Assembly (NCBI RefSeq): GCF_028288105.1 | Contig: NZ_JAQBOI010000058.1 | Location: forward strand, 1 to 64,000 | DNA: 64,000 nt | Direction of reading: 5' to 3' | DNA from: Mucilaginibacter sp. | GTDB lineage: Bacteria > Bacteroidota > Bacteroidia > Sphingobacteriales > Sphingobacteriaceae | Shown: piece by piece, positions 22,759-31,534 of the stretch | How the letters are laid out: every line of letters starts with the position of its first letter | How positions within the stretch are numbered: the stretch's first letter is position 1 | Notes under the pieces: model-generated | Seen by the model: the letters and a program-made list of their open reading frames with translations, nothing else | Databases searched by the model: none | Told to the model about the DNA's origin: nothing | Program-made: the position numbers and the translations under genes

Positions 22759-22793
22759 GAAAGACAAAGGAGAAAGGACATCCTTTGTCTTTC
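22759..22793. repeat. 13-bp inverted repeat / purine-rich hairpin
   Basis: GAAAGACAAAGGA-gaaaggaca-TCCTTTGTCTTTC between the aminotransferase and Hint genes. Confidence 0.7.
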
Positions 22794-22818
22794 TTCCATT
22801 TATCTTTTATCTAAAAAA

Positions 22819-23799
22819 ATGCGTAAACTAACATTAACACTACTATTAGCGGGCTCTATCTATTTAAGCCAGGCACAAACCGTAACCCCAAGGCCGCTTA
22901 CCATGGCAGAATATACCAAGGCGCAAACTTTTAACATCGCCGACTTGGATAAGGACACCTATGTAAAGTTCGAGAACACTTACGTGCTGGATAGGTATGA
23001 AGGCCGTAAGCCTTACTTCATTACCGGCAGCGATGGCCTAAAAAAGCGTATCGACCTATATAAATTGATAGCCAAAGAAGGCATGCAGGAAATTGGCACC
23101 ATGGTTTTTTATACCAACGAAAAAGGTAAGCAATACAAAGCTTTAGTGCCAGATTTTACTGCCGATGCCAAAGTTTGGGAACAATACTTTCAGGATATTG
23201 ACAATATCAATAAGGTAGAAACCAATTTCATCCTTAAGCTCTCTTATATACTATCCAAAGAACTAAGCTTTCAGCAATATAAGTTACTGAACGGCGGCAA
23301 GGATATGAAGGAGGAATCGGCTACCTACGGTAACGATATCTGTTTCCCGGGTGATGAAATGGTGACCATGGCCAGCGGGGCTAAAAAGCTGCTTAAAGAT
23401 GTAAAAAGCGGCGATAAAGTTATTACTGTTGACCCTGCAACCAAAATAGCATCGGCAGTAAAAGTTAAAGAGTTAACCACACACAATGCTAAGAACTATG
23501 CTTTAACCAAACTGGTATTGGTATCGGCACAAGTGAAAGGTCAAGATATAAAATTGAACAGCAAGGTATTGCAGGCTACACCAAACCACCCAATGCTTAC
23601 CAAACAGGGTAACCAAAAAATTGGTGAAATTGCTGTAGGCCAGGATGTATTATGCCTTAACGAGCAAACCGGCAAATATGAGGCCTATACTGTTCTGTTA
23701 AAAAACGAACATGCCGGCGGCACCCAAAAAGTTTATAACATAATAGCCGATGGCGGCAGCACTATTATCATGAACGGCGTTATGGTGATGCAAAAATAA
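22819..23799 (+). CDS. secreted Hint (hedgehog/intein-type) domain protein
   Basis: Signal peptide; CFPGDEMVTMASGAKKLLKDVKSGDKVITVDP and TPNHPMLTKQGNQKIGEIAVGQDVLCL typical of Hint domains. Confidence 0.8.
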   Translation: MRKLTLTLLLAGSIYLSQAQTVTPRPLTMAEYTKAQTFNIADLDKDTYVKFENTYVLDRYEGRKPYFITGSDGLKKRIDLYKLIAKEGMQEIGTMVFYTNEKGKQYKALVPDFTADAKVWEQYFQDIDNINKVETNFILKLSYILSKELSFQQYKLLNGGKDMKEESATYGNDICFPGDEMVTMASGAKKLLKDVKSGDKVITVDPATKIASAVKVKELTTHNAKNYALTKLVLVSAQVKGQDIKLNSKVLQATPNHPMLTKQGNQKIGEIAVGQDVLCLNEQTGKYEAYTVLLKNEHAGGTQKVYNIIADGGSTIIMNGVMVMQK

Positions 23800-23819
23800 G
23801 CTTAACAGCTACTGAATTG

Positions 23820-23851
23820 AAAAAAGGGCTTATTTGATAGGCCCTTTTTTG
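23820..23851 (+). terminator. intrinsic terminator
   Basis: AAAAAAGGGC-TTATTTGATA-GGCCCTTTTTTG. Confidence 0.75.
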
Positions 23852-23974
23852 TTTTAATGATGACAGGCCTGACCAGGGTTACTGTCTTGATATAAACATG
23901 ATGTTCAAAAATCGACAACTGATTTTTTAATACAATTTGGTACACTTGCCAAATATTCTACCCTACTATCTATT

Positions 23975-25177
23975 ATGACCAAACCGGCACATCCTATTTA
24001 TAATTTACATTTTGCACTGGTTTGCCTAAGCTCACTCTTATTCTCGGCAAGTTTTAATATGCTTATACCCGAGCTGCCCTCTTACTTAAGCAGCCTTGGT
24101 GGTGGCGAGCATAAAGGATTAATTATCGCACTGTTTACACTTACAGCGGGTATCTCCCGCCCATTTAGCGGCAGGTTAACTGATACACTTGGCCGTGTAC
24201 CAGTTATGGCTGTCGGTTCTATAGTATGTTTTGTATGCGGCTTTCTGTATCCCATACTGGGTAGCGTAGCGGGTTTCCTGTTCCTGAGGTTACTGCATGG
24301 TTTTTCAACAGGTTTTAAACCGACGGCGACGGCTGCCTATGTGGCCGATATTGTTCCCCGTGAACGTTGGGGCGAGGCATTAGGTTTTCATGGTATTTGT
24401 TTTAGTACCGGCTTAGCTATTGGTCCGGCCATCGGCAGTACCATCAGGCTTTATTTTTCGCTTAATACTTTGTTTTATACTTCATCTTTTCTGGCGCTGA
24501 TGTCTATCATCATATTGATGAATATGAAAGAGACACTGAAAGTGAGACAGAAATTTAGCTTATCCATCCTCAAAATATCACGTAAGGATATCATTGCTGT
24601 TGAGGTTTTGCCTGCTGCTATTGTTACGCTGTTATCCTATGTGGCTTACGGCGCTATCTTAACCGTAATCCCCGATTGGAGCCAGCATTTAGGCATCGTA
24701 AATAAAGGCCTGTTTTTTATGGTATTCACCATCGCATCTTTGCTGATAAGGTTTGTGGCAGGTAAGATATCAGATAAATATGGCCGAATCTACGTAATTA
24801 ACTCGGGGCTGGTATTACTGGTTATCGCTCTTGTAGTTATAGGTTACGAAAAAACTGCTATGGGTTTATTGACAGGTGGTGTTATTTATGGTGTAGCCAC
24901 TGGTATCCTCTCTCCCGCCCTTAACGCGTGGACGGTAGATATGAGCCATCCCCAATATCGTGGTAAAGCCATGGCAACCATGTATATTTCTTTAGAAGCA
25001 GGTATAGGTTTGGGGGCTTTGATCTCGGGTTGGTTTTACCAGGATGTTATTGGTATGGTACCGTACATTTTATACAGTACCGCGGTAATTACCATTTTGG
25101 CGATCATCTATATGATGTTCCGTTCTAAAACACCTATGAAGCATCAAGAGGATGTATTAATAGAGGCTGAAGTTTAA
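23975..25177 (+). CDS. MFS transporter
   Basis: 12-TM pattern; GRLTDTLGRVPVM and GKISDKYGRIYV motif A copies. Confidence 0.9.
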   Translation: MTKPAHPIYNLHFALVCLSSLLFSASFNMLIPELPSYLSSLGGGEHKGLIIALFTLTAGISRPFSGRLTDTLGRVPVMAVGSIVCFVCGFLYPILGSVAGFLFLRLLHGFSTGFKPTATAAYVADIVPRERWGEALGFHGICFSTGLAIGPAIGSTIRLYFSLNTLFYTSSFLALMSIIILMNMKETLKVRQKFSLSILKISRKDIIAVEVLPAAIVTLLSYVAYGAILTVIPDWSQHLGIVNKGLFFMVFTIASLLIRFVAGKISDKYGRIYVINSGLVLLVIALVVIGYEKTAMGLLTGGVIYGVATGILSPALNAWTVDMSHPQYRGKAMATMYISLEAGIGLGALISGWFYQDVIGMVPYILYSTAVITILAIIYMMFRSKTPMKHQEDVLIEAEV

Positions 25178-26022
25178 CTAACAATCTGCATAAACCCACA
25201 TTTACGAAAATATGCTATCCATAAATAAGTGTCGGCTAAAAGATCAGCTGATGAGATATTTTGGTTGATGCTGAGTGCCGAAATAGCTTCGTATAAATTG
25301 GTGTGCTTCTTACATTCCTGCAACAACAGGTACTGCATTTCGGTAATTTCTTCAAATACAATGCGGTAATTTTTCCTGCTAATAGCCGTAAAGGTTTTTT
25401 GGGGCGATGGTAATTCGTACTCATCTTCCCGGTAAACCGATTCAAAGAATTGCTTCATCGGGAAATCAAGCTTCAGCAACTGCAGGCAATCGGGTATGCT
25501 GATATTTAGTGCACTAAAAAATATGTCCTGTATGTTTACAGGATTAATATCAGTTATATCGCTTTCTGTGCCGGGTGCGCGCATGGCAACCTGCCGGGCA
25601 CGTTCAACCCTGGCTAAAGTCGCGGGAATATCGAAATATGCATTATCAGCCCCTTCTTCTGTTTGAGGTTTGGTTTTATCCAAAAAATCAGGGAAGTCTT
25701 TACCCAGGTCGTATAAAGTGAACGAGGTAGACGGATGGTACATCAGGTAAGCTTTCGCGAAACTATCGAATACTTCATCGCCCATAAATTTCTTGCTGAT
25801 AGCATAATCGGCATACATACAATCCAGCAGCCTCAGCATATAGCCCGAACTGTATACATTTAAACGTGCATGTACCGATGCCTTGCCTTCATCAGATACT
25901 ACATCATCTTCGCTCACATTATACATCTGGTTAGCTAACCCGATCTTCTGCTTTAAAAAGCCGGGAGCCATTACCACAGTACGCAGCCAATTTTGCAAAA
26001 ATGCCGTATCCTGTTTAACCAT
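25174..26022 (-). CDS. DUF2063 / BufC-like (HvfC-type) protein, partner of DUF692
   Basis: Likely start MVKQDTAFLQNWLRTVV at 26022, overlapping the DUF692 stop (ATGGTTAA); RLNVYSSGYMLRLLDCMYADY and AYLMYHPSTSFTLYDLGKDFPDFL motifs. Confidence 0.75.
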   Translation of the reverse strand: MVKQDTAFLQNWLRTVVMAPGFLKQKIGLANQMYNVSEDDVVSDEGKASVHARLNVYSSGYMLRLLDCMYADYAISKKFMGDEVFDSFAKAYLMYHPSTSFTLYDLGKDFPDFLDKTKPQTEEGADNAYFDIPATLARVERARQVAMRAPGTESDITDINPVNIQDIFFSALNISIPDCLQLLKLDFPMKQFFESVYREDEYELPSPQKTFTAISRKNYRIVFEEITEMQYLLLQECKKHTNLYEAISALSINQNISSADLLADTYLWIAYFRKCGFMQIVS

Positions 26023-26935
26023 TTGATGCTTGTAATTGAAAATCGACAGGATTGGATACCGGCATATTAGGCGAACGGTAAACGCCTTCATCGGGGATAT
26101 TGCCTTTCAGCACTTCCCTTGCCTTAAAAAGTTCCTCCAGCAGTTCGGGATAGTCGGGTATTTTGGCGTCCCACTCCAGTAAGGTACTTACGCCGCCCGT
26201 TAATTGTTGTGCCTGTTGATATAGTTTCCAAACTTCAGATGGCACGGGCTGGTCGTGTGTATCTACCAATAAATCGCCGCAATCTGTAGGGCCGGCAATG
26301 TGCATTTGTACAATATGCTCATACGGCAGGCTATCAATGTATTTAACTGCATCATATCCATGGTTATGTGCCGATACAAAAACGTTATTCACATCAAGCA
26401 GTAAACCACAACCCGTTTCTTTAGCCAATGCAGACAAAAACTCCCATTCGGGCATGGTTGAAGCTTTAAACTGAAGATAAGTTGATGGGTTCTCTAATAT
26501 CAGCGGGCGTTTTAAATAATCCTGAATGCGTAATACACGTTCGGCAACATGGTCAAGGCTTTCTTCGGTCATGGGCATGGGCAACAGATCGTGCGTATTG
26601 GTGTATGCAACACCCGTCCAGCACAGGTGGTCAGAGATCCATTCGGGTTCTACAACTTCGGCAAGTGCTTTTAGTTTTTGCAGATAGATGTAGTTTATAG
26701 GGTCGGTACTCCCTACAGATAAAGAAACCCCGTGCATAACTACCGGCACTTGCTTGCGTACATGCATTAACACATGGCTGGCAAAGCCAAAGTCATCCAT
26801 AAAATTCTCGCTGATTATCTCAAACCAGTCTACCTCCGCCGGGTTTTGCAGCAGGTAGTTAAAATGTTTATTTCGTAAACCCACGCCAAGGCCCAAATTT
26901 GGCAGGCCCAGGCGTGGTTTAGTATTTATGCTCAT
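26015..26935 (-). CDS. DUF692 family (MbnB/TglH/BufB-like) multinuclear iron enzyme
   Basis: WFEIISENFMDD, VVMHGVSLSVGSTDPIN, WISDHLCWTG, GLLLDVNNVFVSAHNHGYD, HIAGP motifs. Confidence 0.92.
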   Translation of the reverse strand: MSINTKPRLGLPNLGLGVGLRNKHFNYLLQNPAEVDWFEIISENFMDDFGFASHVLMHVRKQVPVVMHGVSLSVGSTDPINYIYLQKLKALAEVVEPEWISDHLCWTGVAYTNTHDLLPMPMTEESLDHVAERVLRIQDYLKRPLILENPSTYLQFKASTMPEWEFLSALAKETGCGLLLDVNNVFVSAHNHGYDAVKYIDSLPYEHIVQMHIAGPTDCGDLLVDTHDQPVPSEVWKLYQQAQQLTGGVSTLLEWDAKIPDYPELLEELFKAREVLKGNIPDEGVYRSPNMPVSNPVDFQLQASNG

Positions 26936-26949
26936 GCAATAATTATTAT

Positions 26950-29043
26950 TTAGGTTGATGGTGGGAACGCAAGGCGCAGGTCGCTTGGTTTTGGTTTTTC
27001 GGGAACCTTTACTCCGCGTTTTTTAAGAACCTCAGCATATGCATTCCATGCTACATCATAAACCAGTTCGCCTTTTGCATAGTCAACAATTGCAAATGGG
27101 CTTGGTTGGTATTTAGGTGCCGGGCCAAAATCGTTCAGCTGCATCTTGTATTCGTTTGGTGCAGGGATAGACGGGTACATCTGCGAAGCCGAAATTGGCA
27201 CCGCGCAACCACCTAACGAACCACAGGCATTATCAGACGGTGGGCTGTATGGCGATACCTTATCACCTTTGGCCTGAAGAAAGGTATAGGAAGTAGCTGC
27301 TCCGCACCCGCCACCACCTCCGGTCGACTGTACAAAACCGCATCCACCCTCGCCTTTACACTCGTTAGAGCCTTTGCAAGTATGAAATAGCTGTACCTGG
27401 GCACAGCTTGCGGGGTCGTGTTTTATCTGTTCATCAAGATTAAGCCCCTGGCAGGCATGATATAAATGCTGGCTGCGATCTAACGGCGCTTCTCCCGGAG
27501 GGATTACACCCAAAGCAATATTTGGTATTTTACCGAATATTGCCCAGCAGATGGACATCCTATCGCCCGAACCACCCATGGAAGGGTAAGGGAATGCTGT
27601 TTTTGGGTTTTGGAAAAAATCGTTCAATACCCGTGTAACACCAGCGATAGCACCTGTTGAGGTACGGCTGAACAGATCATAATTTTTACCATCCGTATCG
27701 TTCAACTTTAAATTGTTAAGTGCCTGGGCAATATCCCCTGATAACGGAAGATTTGGATATCGTTTAGGATCATAACCAACGGTTTCCAGCAATTCTGCGC
27801 TCCATTTATTGCCATCGGCATGCCACTGATCCCAGGTATATATTTCTTTGCTGTTAATAAGCTCTAATACATAAGCAAATGTTTCATAATGATCCTTACT
27901 TCCAAAAAAGCCCCGTGCTTCAGCCTTGGCAGACTCAACCTGCTGGCCTGTAGCCGAGTACGATGGATACTTGTTACGCAATACCGGGCAGCTTGGCCTA
28001 AACTGATCTTTTACCGATGTTAAAGTAAGTTGTGTTTTAAGCATACGGCTTTTGCTTACACGAGCCAATATTTCATTAATTACGCCACCGCCTTCACCCT
28101 GATCGGTAATGCCGTTTATCATGTTCAATACATCAAGCAGTGCTTTTTCGCTTTCGGTATGTTCAATACTGGTTGGCATCAGTGGGTATTCATCACTACT
28201 TTTTTGTGTGGGGTCTAACCTGCCCGGGTTAAACACTTCTTTCTGCAAGGCTGTTTTTACAGCCTCATTGCTGCCGGCTTTTGTTGAAGCGGCCTTTGCT
28301 TTTTCCAATCCTTTTTTGAAAACTATATCCCATAAGGTTGTTCCATCGGCGTATTCAATAGAAAGGTAGTTCCACAATTGCAGGTACATATTACCTATCG
28401 AACCAAAATAGGGTAATGGCTCACCTTCTTTCCAATTATTGTAAGGCGCCTTCTCATTATACTTATCCATTTTCGATGGGTCGATAATTTTTTCGGCATC
28501 TTTCTCGGTTTGTTCTATGGCCAGAAACAGGTTACACTGTTCAACATCCATAGGCCCCAGCTTTACTTTTATTTTATTATAAGGCGCAACAGTGTCGTTA
28601 AAATCTAAAATTGCAGGCAATACGGTTGCGTCAGGCGCGTAGCATTTCCATGCGTAGGTTTTCTCGTCCTGTAAGGGTTCGCAGGTAAATTTAGGGTCGT
28701 AACCAACTACCTTAGCAAGGTTTGATATGATCTGCAGGTGAAGCATTTCGGCCACAAACACGCTGAATACAGCATTAAAAGCATTTTCGTTCGCATTTTT
28801 TGGATGAGCGGATGCCGCCATGCCCGGCCATGTCCGGCCTTCGTAAAAGTTGCTATCCTTGCTATTGATCTCGTGCATGCCATGCAATGAATACAGCGAG
28901 GTCATGTACAAAGGAATGGTAAACAGCTCCACATTCACGGCAGACTGCACAACAGCATGCAGTGCCTTCTCATCAATCTCTTTGTATGATACCGGCCTTT
29001 TGGCCAACCGGTTATCATCGGTAAATAAAAGCGTTGTTTTCAT
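26950..29043 (-). CDS. VioB-type ferritin-like domain protein with Cys-rich C-terminal region
   Basis: VNVELFTIPLYMTSLYS and VFVAEMLHLQIISNLAKVVG ferritin-like helices; C-terminal HACQGLN, HTCKGSNECKGEGGCG, GGGGGCG, ACGSLGGCAVP. Confidence 0.75.
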   Translation of the reverse strand: MKTTLLFTDDNRLAKRPVSYKEIDEKALHAVVQSAVNVELFTIPLYMTSLYSLHGMHEINSKDSNFYEGRTWPGMAASAHPKNANENAFNAVFSVFVAEMLHLQIISNLAKVVGYDPKFTCEPLQDEKTYAWKCYAPDATVLPAILDFNDTVAPYNKIKVKLGPMDVEQCNLFLAIEQTEKDAEKIIDPSKMDKYNEKAPYNNWKEGEPLPYFGSIGNMYLQLWNYLSIEYADGTTLWDIVFKKGLEKAKAASTKAGSNEAVKTALQKEVFNPGRLDPTQKSSDEYPLMPTSIEHTESEKALLDVLNMINGITDQGEGGGVINEILARVSKSRMLKTQLTLTSVKDQFRPSCPVLRNKYPSYSATGQQVESAKAEARGFFGSKDHYETFAYVLELINSKEIYTWDQWHADGNKWSAELLETVGYDPKRYPNLPLSGDIAQALNNLKLNDTDGKNYDLFSRTSTGAIAGVTRVLNDFFQNPKTAFPYPSMGGSGDRMSICWAIFGKIPNIALGVIPPGEAPLDRSQHLYHACQGLNLDEQIKHDPASCAQVQLFHTCKGSNECKGEGGCGFVQSTGGGGGCGAATSYTFLQAKGDKVSPYSPPSDNACGSLGGCAVPISASQMYPSIPAPNEYKMQLNDFGPAPKYQPSPFAIVDYAKGELVYDVAWNAYAEVLKKRGVKVPEKPKPSDLRLAFPPST

Positions 29044-29052
29044 GATAAGGTA

Positions 29053-30645
29053 TTAATAGGGTTTAGAGTTTTCAAGTGGTGGTATGATGCCCTGCGACAG
29101 GCATTTTAATGCGGCTATTCCGGGTAAAAACAGATATAGACTACCATCGGTGCGGATAAAGCGTTCCATGCCTTCTATTTTTTTGTACTGCGGCGGCGTA
29201 GTTTCGCCAGAGAGATAATCAAATTCATTATAGGCCTGCATTGTAGCATTTGGCGGACCAAACAATGGGTCGAACCCGCTACTATTGGGGCTGGCGTCTG
29301 TTGTACGGAAACCGTTGCGTATTATCCAGCTTTGCATAATAAACTGAAACTGAGAAGCCAGATTAGCGCAAATAAACAAACCCACCAAGCCGCGTTGTGT
29401 GCCCTCATCTTCACCCTCTTTATAATCGGGGCCGTATGCACCAGCGCGGCGCATTATCCTTCTGCTTTCGGCATAGTTTAGTGTGCCGTCCGGGTTGTTT
29501 TGGTTACCTGTAACCATATTATCATCACGGGGATTAGTACGCCGTATATGCGACGCGTAAGGGCATAAAGCTCCCAATGCATCGTTTTGCCTTACTCCTT
29601 GCTGGTTATCGGTTTGGGTTAGGTAGTTAAAGTTGGTGTAATCAAAATCTTTAAGATTTGGGTTTGGCCCTGTGGGCGAAACCTCCAGCGGTGTACCATC
29701 AAACCAACGGCCGCACATTTTGGCAGCAACCAACTCGGGCGCTACACCCGGCGTTTTATTGATAAAGGCATTAAAGGCCTTTACATCCTGGTACAGCAAC
29801 CGAAAGGCGGCAAAGCTGCCGTTAAGTATCAGCGGATGCGCCCTATAATTGGGTACCTTAATTTTACCATTATTGTACTTTTTGGTGATCACAAAGTTAT
29901 ATGGTGGTACAATAGGCCGGTCATCAATGGTGCTTACACCCAGCCGCAAGCGCTGTGATTCGTTATTCCATGGCACTTTGCTAAGGCGGGGTTGCGAAAA
30001 ACTATCCTTATATCCAAAGTGAATATAATTTTGACCCGTTAATAGGGGGTTAGAATCTTTCATGAAAGCCAGTGCCAATGCCGGAACTTTATCTTTGACT
30101 GGTATAAGGCTCAACAATGTATTATAATAAGCTTCGCGTTCCTCATCGCTTTTGGTGTAGATACTAATTTGTACGTGAAGCTCAGAACCGTCTGCTTTAG
30201 GGTCGGTAGGTAATCCCCACCCTCCCGATCTTTTCCACCACTTTGCAGGAGCGCTATCGTCTATATCACCTACTGCACCGGCATTAACAGCCGCGCCGCC
30301 ATCATACAAACCAAATAACGGGAAACTCTCCGATTTGACAGTGTTGTAATCTGTGGGGTTTATTAGCATTTTAAGGCCAAAACTGGTAATGCCAATATTG
30401 AGGCAATACGATGGTTTTACGCCGTTAGGCCATGGGGCGGCCGAAGTTATGGTAAGAGGTGACCCAGTACCAGGCAATAATTTACCCAGAAACTCGCGTG
30501 CGCCGGGTATGTTGTTACTATCAATAGTAAAAACCAGGTAGCGTATGTAATCAAAATTATAACCGCGCAGTATCAGACCCTGTATATCATCAAGCTGAAG
30601 TTTGGGCGCGTTCGGATCTGCAATATCATTCAGGTATTTACTCAT
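29053..30645 (-). CDS. DyP-type peroxidase family protein
   Basis: IQGLILRGY start region; FGYKDSFSQPRLSKVP; LCPYASHIRRTNPRDD; RGLVGLFICANLASQFQFIMQSWI. Confidence 0.85.
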   Translation of the reverse strand: MSKYLNDIADPNAPKLQLDDIQGLILRGYNFDYIRYLVFTIDSNNIPGAREFLGKLLPGTGSPLTITSAAPWPNGVKPSYCLNIGITSFGLKMLINPTDYNTVKSESFPLFGLYDGGAAVNAGAVGDIDDSAPAKWWKRSGGWGLPTDPKADGSELHVQISIYTKSDEEREAYYNTLLSLIPVKDKVPALALAFMKDSNPLLTGQNYIHFGYKDSFSQPRLSKVPWNNESQRLRLGVSTIDDRPIVPPYNFVITKKYNNGKIKVPNYRAHPLILNGSFAAFRLLYQDVKAFNAFINKTPGVAPELVAAKMCGRWFDGTPLEVSPTGPNPNLKDFDYTNFNYLTQTDNQQGVRQNDALGALCPYASHIRRTNPRDDNMVTGNQNNPDGTLNYAESRRIMRRAGAYGPDYKEGEDEGTQRGLVGLFICANLASQFQFIMQSWIIRNGFRTTDASPNSSGFDPLFGPPNATMQAYNEFDYLSGETTPPQYKKIEGMERFIRTDGSLYLFLPGIAALKCLSQGIIPPLENSKPY

Positions 30646-30701
30646 TGTACTTTATTTAAATAAGTTAAATATCCCCGCTTGCGCAGGGATCAGAATGATA
30701 A

Positions 30702-31370
30702 TTAGCAGGGTGTTGGCGGCGTTGATTGCTCGTAAGCTATGTCAGCCGGCGGGAATGGCCATATGGTTGGCGCATCAGGATAATTCTGTAATACTTTACC
30801 CACGGTTAAACCCGGGAATGTAACTCCAAGTACGTATTTATAGTTGGTGCCTTCAGGCGTTTTTGCAGATGCGGGTATAGTTGGGTCGGCAAAGTTGTAA
30901 CGCATCAGCAGGCAGTTAAATGCATCCGGGTTTTCGGCCACACCACCATTTTCCCTAATAGAAATTGCAGATGTAGGATCAGATGCAGGAAATATATCAG
31001 TTTCATCCATAGCATTTACAATTTGGTCTAACCCCCAGGCAATAACCGGGTTTGTTACAAACGAGCTGATGTATGGTGCAAAGTCGGCATCGTATAACGA
31101 TTGCACAACAAGCATATCTTTACCCGGCATGGTTTGGAAGCTTGTTACAGGCAATTTAGGTTGCGGAGATGTACCATCAAGTAAGTGGTAAAACATAAAG
31201 AAATGTACGCCGGTGGCCGCACGCGGGTCACTGATGTTTTTGATTTCGGTTTGGATGCTTGAAAGTGCTTTTGCTACCACTTCTTTTGGTGTTTTCTTTT
31301 TAAGCGGCATAAAAAGAAATAACATGTGTTGCTGTTCGGCAGCAGTAACGCTGGTAATAGGTGAGGCCAT
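30702..31370 (-). CDS. hypothetical protein, first gene of the DyP/ferritin-like/DUF692 operon
   Basis: 222-aa ORF, 56 bp upstream of and co-directional with the DyP gene; possible ferredoxin-like fold (inference). Confidence 0.6.
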   Translation of the reverse strand: MASPITSVTAAEQQHMLFLFMPLKKKTPKEVVAKALSSIQTEIKNISDPRAATGVHFFMFYHLLDGTSPQPKLPVTSFQTMPGKDMLVVQSLYDADFAPYISSFVTNPVIAWGLDQIVNAMDETDIFPASDPTSAISIRENGGVAENPDAFNCLLMRYNFADPTIPASAKTPEGTNYKYVLGVTFPGLTVGKVLQNYPDAPTIWPFPPADIAYEQSTPPTPC

Positions 31371-31534
31371 TGTGATTTTGGTTAAGGTTGTATTTACCTA
31401 CTCTGTTAAAGGCTTTTCGGTATCCGCCAATTATGTGATCATTTATAAATCAACACCGCGTTGCACTTATCCTATCCCAAGGTTACAGTTAATTGTAACA
31501 ATAGATATCGCTCCTTCCCTACTTATCGCGAGCT

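Noticed and set aside
30655-30690. Short hairpin ATCCCCGCTTGCGCAGGGAT between the DyP gene and the unknown protein
   Set aside because: The stem is only about 5 bp with no T-tract; too weak to call a terminator or repeat without a genome-wide search.
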